Positions 1 through 9,453 of a DNA stretch of 64,000 nucleotides are shown here, one piece after another. Where the stretch lies: the NCBI GenBank assembly GCA_003149065.1, contig QGFZ01000002.1:372001-436000 (forward strand), written 5' to 3'. This DNA comes from Ruminococcaceae bacterium R-25 (GTDB taxonomy: Bacteria; Bacillota; Clostridia; Saccharofermentanales; Saccharofermentanaceae). The notes under the pieces are model-generated. The model was not told the origin of the DNA. It was given only the letters and a program-made list of their open reading frames with translations, and did not search any database. The stretch's first letter is position 1, and the number at the start of each line of letters is the position of its first letter. A program made the position numbers and the translations under genes.

Positions 1-100
1 TGACAATGCGAAATTTGCCGCGTTTTCCGTTTTCGAGTTTCTCAACGGATACGATGCATGTCATAGCACCAAAGCCATCTACATATTTCTGTAAATCCAT
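1..100 (-). CDS. Partial N-terminus, probable PAS/GGDEF-type signalling protein
   Basis: Only the first ~33 codons are inside the window; the reading frame is open to the left edge. It begins MDLQKYVDGFGAMTC and continues with ISVEK-like sequence (IVSVEKLENG, KFRIV). From memory, this opening resembles clostridial regulators that carry an N-terminal PAS-like segment before GGDEF, EAL or HD domains, but no catalytic domain is visible, so the family is an inference. I chose the ATG at 100 because GGAGG lies about 9 bases upstream; an in-frame ATG at 106 sits too close to that site. It follows the solute-binding protein gene after 64 bases on the same strand, so it is probably the third gene of that operon. 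Confidence 0.55.
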   Translation of the reverse strand, partial: MDLQKYVDGFGAMTCIVSVEKLENGKRGKFRIV

Positions 101-164
101 ACGCATTTCCCTCCCATTAATAAACGTAATATCAGATATAAAAGCCATGAGAAGTGAAAGATCA

Positions 165-1460
165 CTACTCAAGCTTGCCATAGGCGGCAACTGCCTCATC
201 CACGGTCATCTTACCCGTGCCAACATTGAATCCTGCCAGCCTTAACTGCATGACCGCGTCATCAGTCACGCCTATTACTTCGGGTGACAGGATGCGTGAC
301 TCAGGGACCTTTCCGAATGCGGCATACATGCTGTTGAAAGACAGGTCCTTTGTAGGAGACATGAGCCCCTTGTTTTGCGCCATCTCGCTGAGTTCACGTT
401 GTGTGACGAGGAAGCGCATGAATTCATTGGACATCTGAAGATTCTTGCTGTCCTTGTTTACCGAGAACTGGAGATTTGCCATGTCAGCGAAAATAGCACC
501 GTCGTCAGACATAGGAACAGGGACAAACGTGTATTTAAAGGGATTTGCGATGAATTCCTCCGAACGGCTCTCACGCTTCTTGGTTCCCGAAACCGTGTCA
601 CCGGAGCATGTCATCATTGGCACATCACCCTTGAAAAAGCGAAGGATAACGGCCTCGTAGTTGTTCTCTATCTCATCGCAGGAGGTAAGATCCACCGAGC
701 AGTCAGTCGTGAACTGCTTTATCTTCTCGAGAGAAGGACGCATGTATTCGCCGGCCGAAGCATCCATTGAATTGAGCTTTTCGACAGCTCCCGCATCTTT
801 CGCGATCGTGCTGAAAAAGTAAGGATAGACCGTCAGAGTGAAGAGTGAGGTCGTTTCCTTTTGGGTGAATCCCATTATCGGATTCTCATAACCCTTTTCG
901 CGGAAAGCGGTGCACACTTTAACGAGTTCCTGATAGGTCGTGGGAACTTTCAGGCCTTCCTTCTCGAAAAGGCTCTGATTAACGAGCATGCCGTATGTAT
1001 TGGAAAAGACAGGTACCATTGGCAGCGTGCCGTCGTTTGTCTTGAGGATGATGTTGCTGCGGATGCAGTTCAGATCAAGATTCAGCGCGGGATCTGCCAG
1101 GTTCTCGGCATGGTCGATTGAAGACTTATACTTATCACGGCCGTACATCCAGGAGTAATTGAAATAGATGTCGGGTGCATCGTTTCCGTCCAGTACCGTT
1201 CCGATCATGTTGTTGTAGTCGTCGATCTTCGTATAGACCAGTTTCACGTTCGGATAATATGCGTTAAAACGCTCAAATTCGGTCTCGAGCGCCTCAAAAT
1301 TATCATAGCCGCCTGCGATCTTTATGTTGCAGCTTACGGAAGTATCCAGCGCGGGCTTGAAAGCCTTATCCTCTGTTTTCTTGTCAGCCGGACTGCATGA
1401 AGCAATGCCGAGCAAAATTGTTGCCGATAATATCAGGCTTACCGTCTTTTTCATCTTCAT
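165..1460 (-). CDS. Extracellular solute-binding lipoprotein (family 1)
   Basis: A 431-residue protein with a lipoprotein signal (MKMKKTVSLIL..., lipobox LGIASC, cysteine near residue 22) and the two-lobe layout of ABC-type family 1 solute-binding proteins (YYPNVKLVYTKID near residue 75, APDIYFNYSW near 95, PMVPVFSNTYGMLVN near 150). Family members sit on the outer membrane face and bind sugars or peptides. Its start overlaps the stop of the upstream hybrid histidine kinase by 4 bases, which implies translational coupling. No permease or ATPase gene is present on the kinase side or in the visible part of the next gene. I infer that it serves as a ligand-binding co-sensor for the kinase rather than as a transport component. 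The ligand cannot be read from sequence. Confidence 0.85.
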   Translation of the reverse strand: MKMKKTVSLILSATILLGIASCSPADKKTEDKAFKPALDTSVSCNIKIAGGYDNFEALETEFERFNAYYPNVKLVYTKIDDYNNMIGTVLDGNDAPDIYFNYSWMYGRDKYKSSIDHAENLADPALNLDLNCIRSNIILKTNDGTLPMVPVFSNTYGMLVNQSLFEKEGLKVPTTYQELVKVCTAFREKGYENPIMGFTQKETTSLFTLTVYPYFFSTIAKDAGAVEKLNSMDASAGEYMRPSLEKIKQFTTDCSVDLTSCDEIENNYEAVILRFFKGDVPMMTCSGDTVSGTKKRESRSEEFIANPFKYTFVPVPMSDDGAIFADMANLQFSVNKDSKNLQMSNEFMRFLVTQRELSEMAQNKGLMSPTKDLSFNSMYAAFGKVPESRILSPEVIGVTDDAVMQLRLAGFNVGTGKMTVDEAVAAYGKLE

Positions 1461-4003
1461 ACTCTATCCTCCTTGATCCTGCGTATCTCCTTGATTACCA
1501 GCTTAATGTCCACAGGTTTTGCTATATGTCCGTTCATTCCGGCATCCATGCATGCCATGACGTTCTCCGAAAAAGCGTCTGCCGTCATGGCAACGATCGG
1601 AATGGATGATGCCCACGGGTCTTCCAGTTTCCTTATCGCTCTTGTTGCGTCGAGTCCGTTCATTTCAGGCATCTGCACGTCCATGAAGATGAGCGCATAA
1701 CTGTCCTTTTCAGCCGCTTTCATCATATCAACGCAGATCCTTCCGTTCTCCGCGCGTTCGGTGGTTATGCCAAACATCGAGAGCATTGCGGATATGATCT
1801 CCCAGTTGATGTCGTTATCCTCTGCAACAAGGATATTAAGACCCTTGAGGTCAGAATAGTCATCCTCAGGCTCAACGGACGCGGACTCTTTTCCTATCAG
1901 AGCGTTGATCTTGTCGTAGAGCGTGGACTTAAAGAGAGGCTTGCTTACAAAGCCGTTTGCGCCTGCAGCTTTCGCCTTGTCCTCTATGTCGGACCAGTCG
2001 TATGCAGAGACCAAAAGGATCGGGATCTTTGTCTCTATCGCGGAACGGATCCTGCTGATAGTCTCAAGTCCGTCAATGTCAGGCATCTTCCAGTCGATTA
2101 TGATGACGTTGTAGTCCCTTCCGGACTGATGCCTGTGCTCGATCATGCCGAGCGCTTCAAGACCGCCTCTTGCCTGTTCCACCGTTGCTCCAAGTGAAGA
2201 AAGCGTATCTGAGGTAGTTGCGAGCATCGTCTCATCGTCATCGACGATAAGGACGTCAATGGGTTCAAGCTGCATGTCGTCCCTCTGCCTGTCGGCTGCA
2301 GTTATGTCGAGCACGACGGTGAATCTCGTTCCCTTTCCAAACTCGCTCTGGCAGTCGATAGTGCCTCCGATCAGCTCTACCATCTGCTTTGTAATGGCAA
2401 GACCCAGACCGGTTCCCTGGATGCTGTTTACGCGGCTGTCCACCTGTCTTGAAAAGGGCTTATACATGTTCTCCATGAATTCCGGGGTCATTCCGATGCC
2501 GGTATCTTCAACAACATAAGTCAGCCTGACACAGCCCGGTACGTCGCTCTTTTCCTCACGAAGATCCACACTAACCTTTCCTCCCGGCTCGGTGTATTTG
2601 ATCGCGTTGGATAGGATGTTGATATAGATCTGGTTGAGACGAAGCTGATCCGTGTAAAGATATTCCGTTTCTATCTGATTGATATGGAAGCTGAATTCGA
2701 TGTTCTTTTCCTTTATCATCGGCTGCGAGATGTTTACGAGATTCTCCACCGTTTCAACTATCGAAAATGTCAGCGGGTTGAGCTTAAGCTTTCCGCTTTC
2801 GACCTTAGAGATATCAAGGATGTCGTTTATCAGCGTCAGGAGATGATTGCCCGCAAGACTGATCTTCCTTAAGCTCTCCTTCGTCGATTCCTCATCGGCG
2901 GTATTCTTCTCCGCGATCGCAGTAAGGCCAATGATCGCATTCATTGGCGTTCTGATGTCATGAGACATCGTGGAGAGGAAATCAGTCTTGGCCTTGTTTG
3001 CGGACTCAGCTTTTCTGGCCGCGATCTTAAGACGCTTGTTAAAGTAAAGCACATAAACAATGTCACTGATGAACAGTATCAACAGACCTACTGAAACGAC
3101 CGCAAGCAGCGCCTGGCTGCCTTTCTTGGCATTAAGGTCTTTCGCAGGAACCATGCCCAGCATGATCCATCCGTCTGTGTCGGCCATAGGGGTAAATGCA
3201 AGTATGCATTCCTGTTCGTGTGAGTCAGTCATCGAGACAGAACCACTCGATGAAGTGATCTTCTCAAACAGCTTCTTTGATGATTCAGGATCCGTCGGAT
3301 TATAGGATTTGTAGAACTCGAAAAAGCTTGAATTCTTAAAGCCGTATCCCTTGAGGATGTAATCGCCGTTTGAATCGATCATTGAAAGCTCGGCGTTTAC
3401 GAGCTCCGTCTGCGGGAAGACCCATTTCTGTTCAAGTTCTGATATCGGAATGACACGCAGCAGGATGGCTTTCTGTTCAGTGCCGTTCTCGAAAAGCGAG
3501 ATCCTGTTGCAGAAAGCAAGTGACTGTTCACCGTTCATCGGATTGGTATAAGCGCGGGTTACGTTGATGGACTTTCCGATCTCATTAACCCACTTCACGT
3601 CATTCAAAAGATTCAACCGTTCATAGGAAACCTCATAGTCATCAGCGGTACCAAGCCTGGGGCGCGTGGAAAGGCCTGTTAAGGTATCGAGCCGGACCAC
3701 ATGAGCCGATGTGAACTTAAGCACGTGCGAGGCGCGGATATAATCGGCTGCCTCATCCATCGTCATCTTCCTGCTGTTGATGTATTGCGCCCAGACATCG
3801 CATATACGCTGCTCGCCTTCAAGATAGTTAGCAGTTACCCGTTCCATGGTGACAGTCGTGTTCTCAAAGTTTTCAACCTGTCTGCGGTAAGAATCAGTGT
3901 TCTCAAATCTCGAATAAAGGACAACGAATATCAGGATGCCGGCCATGACAACCACATTGATGAAGATTATTATGAATCTTTTCAAGCTCCTGGCAGTTTC
4001 CAT
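1457..4003 (-). CDS. Hybrid sensor histidine kinase with two receiver domains
   Basis: An 848-residue membrane kinase. Order: TM1 (about 11-30), an extracellular Cache-like sensor region (about 31-295), TM2 (about 298-320), HisKA with phospho-acceptor H348 in FLSTMSHDIRTPMN, HATPase with N box SNAIKYTEPGG (about 465-475) and G box GTGLGLAITKQ (about 530-540), receiver 1 (VLIVDDD, D637, K688), and receiver 2 (ILVAEDN, D775, K829). Both receivers keep the acidic pair, phospho-aspartate and lysine, so both look functional. There is no HPt domain and no DNA-binding output domain. Output therefore probably runs through a partner, perhaps the signalling protein encoded just downstream. It is the first gene of a leftward operon with the solute-binding protein (4-base overlap). 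Confidence 0.93.
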   Translation of the reverse strand: METARSLKRFIIIFINVVVMAGILIFVVLYSRFENTDSYRRQVENFENTTVTMERVTANYLEGEQRICDVWAQYINSRKMTMDEAADYIRASHVLKFTSAHVVRLDTLTGLSTRPRLGTADDYEVSYERLNLLNDVKWVNEIGKSINVTRAYTNPMNGEQSLAFCNRISLFENGTEQKAILLRVIPISELEQKWVFPQTELVNAELSMIDSNGDYILKGYGFKNSSFFEFYKSYNPTDPESSKKLFEKITSSSGSVSMTDSHEQECILAFTPMADTDGWIMLGMVPAKDLNAKKGSQALLAVVSVGLLILFISDIVYVLYFNKRLKIAARKAESANKAKTDFLSTMSHDIRTPMNAIIGLTAIAEKNTADEESTKESLRKISLAGNHLLTLINDILDISKVESGKLKLNPLTFSIVETVENLVNISQPMIKEKNIEFSFHINQIETEYLYTDQLRLNQIYINILSNAIKYTEPGGKVSVDLREEKSDVPGCVRLTYVVEDTGIGMTPEFMENMYKPFSRQVDSRVNSIQGTGLGLAITKQMVELIGGTIDCQSEFGKGTRFTVVLDITAADRQRDDMQLEPIDVLIVDDDETMLATTSDTLSSLGATVEQARGGLEALGMIEHRHQSGRDYNVIIIDWKMPDIDGLETISRIRSAIETKIPILLVSAYDWSDIEDKAKAAGANGFVSKPLFKSTLYDKINALIGKESASVEPEDDYSDLKGLNILVAEDNDINWEIISAMLSMFGITTERAENGRICVDMMKAAEKDSYALIFMDVQMPEMNGLDATRAIRKLEDPWASSIPIVAMTADAFSENVMACMDAGMNGHIAKPVDIKLVIKEIRRIKEDRV

Positions 4004-4178
4004 CGCATTTCCCTTTAAAAATTTTTGATATTTACTATTATACCAACTATGATTTTTATAGTGTTGCGGAAATGTTAATCAAAAGAAAAGAAATAAAGTG
4101 ACATATCAGAAAAAATTCTTGTAACGAAATTGAATTTCCTCCGTCTAACCCATGAATAAGAAATCGGAGGATTAATAT

Positions 4179-5927
4179 ATGAATACTTTTTTCGGTACAC
4201 TTTGGCACCGTATCGCTGTATCTAATAAAGAGCAGCTCATATGGTTTGGTGCGGTCGTTATAATCATGATCGTGCTCGCAGTTCTCCACCACAAGTGGAA
4301 GGGCGATAAAAAGAAGATCCGCCTGTGGCGCGGGCTTTGCTTTCTGCCGGCTGTCATCGCCGCAGTTCATGCACTTATTTATCTGAGAGGATTCCCGTTG
4401 TTTATTATAGGGTTCTTCCCGCTTTATGCAGTCGCACTTTTCGCGCTCCTGCCAATACCTTTCGCAAAGCGCAAGATCGGATATAAGATCACAGCGGTGC
4501 TCGCAGGACTTGTGACATGTGTAATGGGTTTCTACTATATCGGCATGTCTCCGGACTATTTCAATCATACTAAAGAGAGCTACACCGAATCATTCCATTC
4601 AATGGTTCAGGATATGGACAAGCATTATGTTCTTAAGGAATGGAAAGAAGTAGACTTTGCAGCGCTTGAAGCAAAATACATGCCTATGGTGAAAGAAGCA
4701 GAACAGGAGCAGGATGAGGAGAAATTTACTGATGCTGTCATGATGTTCTGCGCTGAGCTTCACGACGGTCATGTTCATGTCGTAACAGATGATAAAGACA
4801 GGGTCGAAGGATGCATTTCATATACAGTGTCATATAAGCCCCGTGAATACGGTCTTGCAATGGTTCAGCTCGATAACGGTGATGTAATCGCTGTCTGCAC
4901 GGGCGCTGAAGTACAGAAGCTGGGCATTAAGGACGGTACTGTCATTACCAAATGGAACGGCAAGGATATTCTGAAGGCCTGTGCGGAGGAAGTTCCGAAT
5001 CTCGGTATGTCCGTTAAGGAAAACGCTGAGCGTATTGCTGCAATCGTGCTTTCCGGCGTCGGAGGCGACACACTCGATGTATCATTCCTTGATGATAATG
5101 GCACAGAACAGACCGTAACACTTAAAGATCTTGGCGATCCGCATACCCAGCTTGAAGCATTCAGATTGTACAAGCACTTCGAAAAGCTTGGCGCTGAGGA
5201 TGAATACGATTCTATTCTTGCTGAGAATTTCAGCACGAAGATGCTGGACGACAAGTGCGGCTATCTCAGGATTACCGCTGAATCATCAGGCGACGACCTT
5301 TACGATATCTTCATCGGATACATGACTGGTAATCATGCAAAGGCAAGAGAGATGTTCCGTGAGAAACTTCGCGGACTCAAGGCACAGGGAATGGAATACC
5401 TCATCATAGATATCCGTAATAATCAGGGCGGTTACGACGAGATCGCCAATGCTCTTTGCGACCTGTTTTCAACAGAGGATATGGATCATTACGCCGTAGG
5501 TGTACGCAAGAACGGCGTCTTTAAGAGCACTTCAACACATGGCATTAAAGGTGACGGCGAGTTTGCTGATCTGAAGGTCCTGGTACTCACGAATTACGGG
5601 TGTCTCAGTGCAGGCGACGGAGCTACGCTCTATCTTTCCATGATGCCTAATGTCACAGTTGCAGGACTTACAGACTCCTATGGCTGCAACCAGGAAACAG
5701 GCGGCATCAGCGCTCTTACCGGCGGACATATCTATGTAGGATTTCCTGTCGGTCCCGTGCTTGACGGCAATGGTAATCCCAACATTGATACCAGAAAAGA
5801 CTGCGTCAGCCGCAACCCTGTTGATGTGCGTATTCCCTTAGATTACGATGCGGCAATGAAGATCTTCCGTGACAAGGAAGATTACGAACTGAACTGGGCA
5901 ATGCAGTATCTCAGAGCAAACGCATGA
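4179..5927 (+). CDS. Membrane-anchored S41-family serine peptidase
   Basis: A 582-residue protein with four N-terminal membrane segments (about 21-37, 52-69, 72-92, 101-120) and a C-terminal domain facing outward. That domain has the S41 (C-terminal processing/tricorn-like) signature DIRNNQGG near 411-418 and a nucleophile motif NYGCLSAGD, with S477 the likely catalytic serine. A PDZ-like segment appears to lie at about 225-300 (LGIKDGTVITKWNGK). The start follows AGGAGG-type sequence 9 bases upstream. It stands alone between a divergent kinase operon and a convergent gene, so context gives no substrate. A second S41 peptidase with N-terminal membrane segments occurs at 19589-21070, but the two are only distantly alike. 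Confidence 0.85.
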   Translation: MNTFFGTLWHRIAVSNKEQLIWFGAVVIIMIVLAVLHHKWKGDKKKIRLWRGLCFLPAVIAAVHALIYLRGFPLFIIGFFPLYAVALFALLPIPFAKRKIGYKITAVLAGLVTCVMGFYYIGMSPDYFNHTKESYTESFHSMVQDMDKHYVLKEWKEVDFAALEAKYMPMVKEAEQEQDEEKFTDAVMMFCAELHDGHVHVVTDDKDRVEGCISYTVSYKPREYGLAMVQLDNGDVIAVCTGAEVQKLGIKDGTVITKWNGKDILKACAEEVPNLGMSVKENAERIAAIVLSGVGGDTLDVSFLDDNGTEQTVTLKDLGDPHTQLEAFRLYKHFEKLGAEDEYDSILAENFSTKMLDDKCGYLRITAESSGDDLYDIFIGYMTGNHAKAREMFREKLRGLKAQGMEYLIIDIRNNQGGYDEIANALCDLFSTEDMDHYAVGVRKNGVFKSTSTHGIKGDGEFADLKVLVLTNYGCLSAGDGATLYLSMMPNVTVAGLTDSYGCNQETGGISALTGGHIYVGFPVGPVLDGNGNPNIDTRKDCVSRNPVDVRIPLDYDAAMKIFRDKEDYELNWAMQYLRANA

Positions 5928-5990
5928 GTGAAGAATGGCCTGAACAGAATAAGAATTGCAGCTCTTGATCAAAAAGACTGATAAATATCT

Positions 5991-6013
5991 AAGCCCGGGA
6001 AGCTCTCGGGCTT
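5991..6013. terminator. Hairpin between convergent genes
   Basis: AAGCCCG (5991-5997) pairs with CGGGCTT (6007-6013). It sits between the convergent S41 peptidase and zinc-ribbon genes and could stop both. The U tract is weak on the plus side. Confidence 0.55.
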
Positions 6014-6032
6014 AGTTCGTTTAATTCAGGAA

Positions 6033-6839
6033 TTAATCGTCGTCTCTATAATATCTTAATGTGCCCAAACCCATGGTGCTGTCCAAGACTTCAAGAGATG
6101 TTCCGCAGTTGTTGCAGCACTTAAGTGATGATGTTGAGACGACACCGCAGTTAGGACAGACGTTGCGGTAACACTTCATGGGAGAACCTGCTCTTGCAGT
6201 CAGATCTGCCTCGATCTCATTTGCCAGTTTTTCGGCGCATTTATAGAGGATGTTGTCCCTGACAACGACGAAGATAAAACTTAAGATTGGACATACTAAA
6301 GCTAAAACACACGGCATATAGAATACGATTATTCTTAATGTGGCAATTTCTGTACCCGAACCCATGCTGGCGAAAAGCGAAGATACGGGATTATCTAAAA
6401 AGATATTCAGAACGAGGATCGCTATAGATACAGCAAGCCATACACCTGGTTGAAGCCATATGATCCACGGCTTGCTCTTCATGACCTTTAAGACTTCCTG
6501 ACAGTTTTTCGTACCCTGTTCCGATGCGGAAAATTCTATGCGGAAACTCTTCTCGCCGACGCCGGCCCAAGTCAAACTGCTGCCAACTCTTTTATAGGTA
6601 TAATTTCTGCTGAAAACAGGCATTTCGGATGCGCCGTAACGGCGGATTTCCGCCAGTGCATACGTCCTTGGAGCCTGTATATAGCTCGGAATAAGCAAAA
6701 GTCCTGCCACTACATAAACGGTGGCATTTATCGGGTCAAGGCCGGGGAACTCTCTGTTGTATATCCCATATGCGAGCGCAAAGATCGCATATGGTATCAC
6801 GATCCACATCTTGCTTAACATGGAATATCTATGGCCCAT
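6033..6839 (-). CDS. Membrane protein with C-terminal zinc ribbon
   Basis: A 268-residue protein of unknown function. Two membrane segments lie near the N-terminus (about 8-25 and 38-55), then a soluble stretch of about 85 residues, then two more membrane segments (about 147-170 and 185-212). The C-terminus holds a zinc ribbon with two CxxC knuckles (CPNCG near 228 and CNNCG near 242). Such C-terminal ribbons are common in clostridial membrane proteins of unknown role. It is monocistronic, convergent with the S41 peptidase and divergent from the first YbhB-like lipoprotein. No substrate or partner can be proposed. Confidence 0.75.
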   Translation of the reverse strand: MGHRYSMLSKMWIVIPYAIFALAYGIYNREFPGLDPINATVYVVAGLLLIPSYIQAPRTYALAEIRRYGASEMPVFSRNYTYKRVGSSLTWAGVGEKSFRIEFSASEQGTKNCQEVLKVMKSKPWIIWLQPGVWLAVSIAILVLNIFLDNPVSSLFASMGSGTEIATLRIIVFYMPCVLALVCPILSFIFVVVRDNILYKCAEKLANEIEADLTARAGSPMKCYRNVCPNCGVVSTSSLKCCNNCGTSLEVLDSTMGLGTLRYYRDDD

Positions 6840-6959
6840 CTGTTACTCCGTTCTAAAAATATTACTAACTTCTTTTTCTAATTATATGATATTGAACCGG
6901 TTCTGATATAATTGTCAAAATACATTGATTCATTTCACTAAATTTATAGGAGAAACAAT

Positions 6960-7607
6960 ATGCGCAGATTTCTGTCAATCGTCCTCATCGGAACACTCGC
7001 TTTGGGCATAGCTTCCTGTGCGAAAGAACCTGCTCCGTCAACTGCAACATCCGAAACAACAGAAGTTACAGCCGAAGTCACAACCGAAGCATCTGCTGAA
7101 GCCCCGGCTGATAACAGCGATGATAAATTCGTCAGCGCTTATCCGGCCTTTAAGGTCACCTCAGAGAGCCTAGATGGCAAGTATTGGAGCAAAACCTGTG
7201 CATTCCAAGGCGATAATCTTTCTCCGCAGCTCTCCTGGGAGCCCGTAGAAGGCGCAACCACTTATGTCATCTACATGGTCGACCTGACCGCCAGCAACAT
7301 CATCCACTGGAAGTTAGTCGGTATCACCGAAACAAACATTCCCCAGGGCTGGTCAACTTCTGCCTTCTCTCAAGGAGAAGCATCTAAAGCCGATTACGTC
7401 GGACCTAACCCGCCGTCGGGATCAACAAATCAGTACAATGTCTATGTTTTCGCGCTCAAAGCACCCGTAGAAAGAGTCAAGGGCAGCCTCGGAGCTCCGG
7501 CTTTAAAGCTCCAGGATTTTATGGACAGCCTTGATACGGATGCAGAAGGAAATACAGGCAATATCGTTGCAGTCGGCCGAGTAGTAGGCAAATACAGCGG
7601 AAAATGA
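6960..7607 (+). CDS. YbhB/PEBP-family lipoprotein
   Basis: A 215-residue lipoprotein: signal peptide with lipobox LGIASC, an acidic Thr/Glu/Ala-rich linker (about 24-55), then a PEBP (Raf kinase inhibitor-like, YbhB/YbcL) domain. Family landmarks are NLSPQLSWEPVEGA near 90, YVIYMVD near 107, IHWKLVGI near 118, and YVGPNPPSG near 155. PEBP folds bind anions or small hydrophobic ligands, and bacterial roles are poorly defined. AGGAG precedes the start, and a TATAAT at 6907-6912 may be its -10 box. A paralogue with the same layout is encoded at 10494-11165. Confidence 0.88.
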   Translation: MRRFLSIVLIGTLALGIASCAKEPAPSTATSETTEVTAEVTTEASAEAPADNSDDKFVSAYPAFKVTSESLDGKYWSKTCAFQGDNLSPQLSWEPVEGATTYVIYMVDLTASNIIHWKLVGITETNIPQGWSTSAFSQGEASKADYVGPNPPSGSTNQYNVYVFALKAPVERVKGSLGAPALKLQDFMDSLDTDAEGNTGNIVAVGRVVGKYSGK

Positions 7608-7666
7608 GGAATTAGACATTCCGTACCAGAGAACCTTTGGATAAGATAATCAGTACAGGCAACAAG

Positions 7667-8230
7667 ATGAAAAAGAAAGTCATAATAACAGTTTTGTTTA
7701 TTATCTCCATCGTTGCGCTGGTTCTTATTGGCTGCATAATTGAATTTTCCAAACCCGTTGGACCTGGTATTCCTATTGACAAGATTACCGGTATTTATTC
7801 AAGTGCGAAACTCAAGCAGGGACGTATTATTACCCATGGGACTTACTTTCCGGATGATGGCGTGTTCAGCCATGCGTATGAGAAGTACATTGAGAATGAA
7901 GACCAGGGCCTGTCTGTTTCTGATGTCAGGATAGTTGATGTATATGGGTTCAATTGCTCTGTTATTTTCATATACGATGAAAATCAGCAATTGTATATAG
8001 CAGAGGACTATCCGCTCTCAAATCTTGATTACAACGTTATTGAAGTAATATCTGCAAATGATTTGATGAAAGCCGATCTGCCCTTTAACTACACTCTTCG
8101 CGGAGCGCCTTCTGCACATATGCCCCGCATATTAATTATTCTCATTCCGGCTGTTGTACTTGCCGTTTTCGTTGCGTTGAATATCAGAATGTTGAAGAAA
8201 AAGTACAAAAGAGAAAGATATGGAGAATAA
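7667..8230 (+). CDS. Small bitopic membrane protein, unknown
   Basis: A 187-residue protein with one membrane segment at each end (about 4-24 and 155-173) and a soluble domain between them, followed by a short basic tail. I placed the start at ATG 7667 (MKKKVIITVLF), which gives a normal signal-anchor; an in-frame TTG at 7637 would add ten residues with no better binding site. I recognise no family. It lies 59 bases after the YbhB-like lipoprotein gene on the same strand and may be co-transcribed. Confidence 0.6.
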   Translation: MKKKVIITVLFIISIVALVLIGCIIEFSKPVGPGIPIDKITGIYSSAKLKQGRIITHGTYFPDDGVFSHAYEKYIENEDQGLSVSDVRIVDVYGFNCSVIFIYDENQQLYIAEDYPLSNLDYNVIEVISANDLMKADLPFNYTLRGAPSAHMPRILIILIPAVVLAVFVALNIRMLKKKYKRERYGE

Positions 8231-8255
8231 TTAGGAAGAAATAGATTAGTCGAAT

Positions 8256-8400
8256 AAATCAACAGTAAAATAGACTAAGATATATCAGAGTTTGTGTAAT
8301 TTTCAGGCGTTTTTCAGGCCTTCAAATGCACAAGTCAACTTGCGACCTTGCATCACGAGTTCAACTGTATCTAAAACCTCGAAAAGCCAATTTCGATACA
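8256..8400 (+). repeat. 145-bp dispersed intergenic repeat, copy 1
   Basis: This copy aligns along its whole length with 12255-12403. Shared words include GAGTTTGTGTAATT, CAAATGCACAAG and TCAACTGTAT, and both copies end in TTCGATACA. It lies in a 381-base gap with no convincing gene. The copy is diverged from its partner but collinear with it, so it is a true repeat. Confidence 0.75.
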
Positions 8401-8456
8401 AATTCAAGTTTGTCGGGCGGATGTGTTATCGTGTTATATCATGAATTAAAGCAATT

Positions 8457-8482
8457 AACGCCTCTGAGAAATCAGGGGCGTT
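8457..8482 (+). terminator. Rho-independent terminator
   Basis: An 11-bp stem AACGCCTCTGA (8457-8467) and TCAGGGGCGTT (8472-8482) with a GAAA loop, followed by TTTATT. It closes the transcription unit of the YbhB lipoprotein and small membrane protein and insulates the CPBP gene. Confidence 0.8.
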
Positions 8483-8611
8483 TTTATTGGCGGTGACGGA
8501 ATAGTTATAAATTTCCTTGGAAATCCCTGTAACTAAATCCGTTTTAATCCGTCTAATGTAAAGAAGAACAAAAAGGCACTCAAAACTATTTATTACAGAG
8601 GAAAGTATACT

Positions 8612-9382
8612 ATGCCTAAAACTTTCAAGGATCATCTTATCATCACTTTTCCAATCATGCTTGTTTGCTGGGGCCTGTGCATTATCCTTGGCTTAAACGG
8701 CATCACTAAATCGGATCACATATGGATAAACATCCCCTATGCTCTTGGAGCATTTTCCACCACTATAGCCTCTTATATCGCTTTGAAAAAGAACGGTGAG
8801 GTAAAGGGGTTCAAAGAATGGCTGAAAAATGTGTTCGGTTTCAAGCAGAGTGCATGGTCTTATATAGCAGTGATCATTCTTGTCGCACTCAACACCTTAG
8901 TGTTGTGCTTAGCAGGCGGGTGTGAAAACAAAGCTCCTCTGTATATGATCATCCTTATGCTCCCCATTATGCTTGTCGGAGGCGGACTTGAAGAGGCAGG
9001 CTGGCGGTATATAACATTCCCCGAGCTGGATAAGAAACTCGGCTTTGTACCTGCGGCATTGATAATGGGACTGATATGGGCATTCTGGCACCTGCCGCTG
9101 TTCTTTATCCCGGGAGTAAATCAGTACGGAAAGAATTACCTTGCATTCGTTTTCGGATGTATCGGCCTTAGCTTTATACTGGGTGCGATAAGAAAGGTAA
9201 CAGGCAGCGTATGGCTGTGCGTACTGACACATATGCTTATCAATGCTGTCCCCGAATCGATCAGATATGATTTCTACGGTGTAAAAGCACAGGTTATCAC
9301 AATGATCGTTATGGCAACAATAACTACCATATGGGTCAAATCATATGAAAAAAAGAGGGCCAAGGCTGTACCTGAATGCTGA
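8612..9382 (+). CDS. CPBP-family intramembrane glutamic endopeptidase
   Basis: A 256-residue polytopic protein with about seven membrane segments. It carries the CPBP (CAAX/Abi) motifs: EEAGWR near residue 127 (the EExxxR motif), FWHLPLFF near 152 (FxxxH motif), and a third motif with a conserved His/Asn (LTHMLIN near 210). These residues form the intramembrane active site in the family. Members process prenylated or bacteriocin-type peptides or act in immunity to them. No bacteriocin gene is next to it, so the substrate is unknown. It has GAGGA before the start and its own upstream terminator, so it appears monocistronic. Confidence 0.88.
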   Translation: MPKTFKDHLIITFPIMLVCWGLCIILGLNGITKSDHIWINIPYALGAFSTTIASYIALKKNGEVKGFKEWLKNVFGFKQSAWSYIAVIILVALNTLVLCLAGGCENKAPLYMIILMLPIMLVGGGLEEAGWRYITFPELDKKLGFVPAALIMGLIWAFWHLPLFFIPGVNQYGKNYLAFVFGCIGLSFILGAIRKVTGSVWLCVLTHMLINAVPESIRYDFYGVKAQVITMIVMATITTIWVKSYEKKRAKAVPEC

Positions 9383-9453
9383 GAGGAAAAAGCCTTACCT
9401 TCCATGACAGATTGGGAATAATATTACTCATAGCAAGATTTAGCCGGTTCTAA

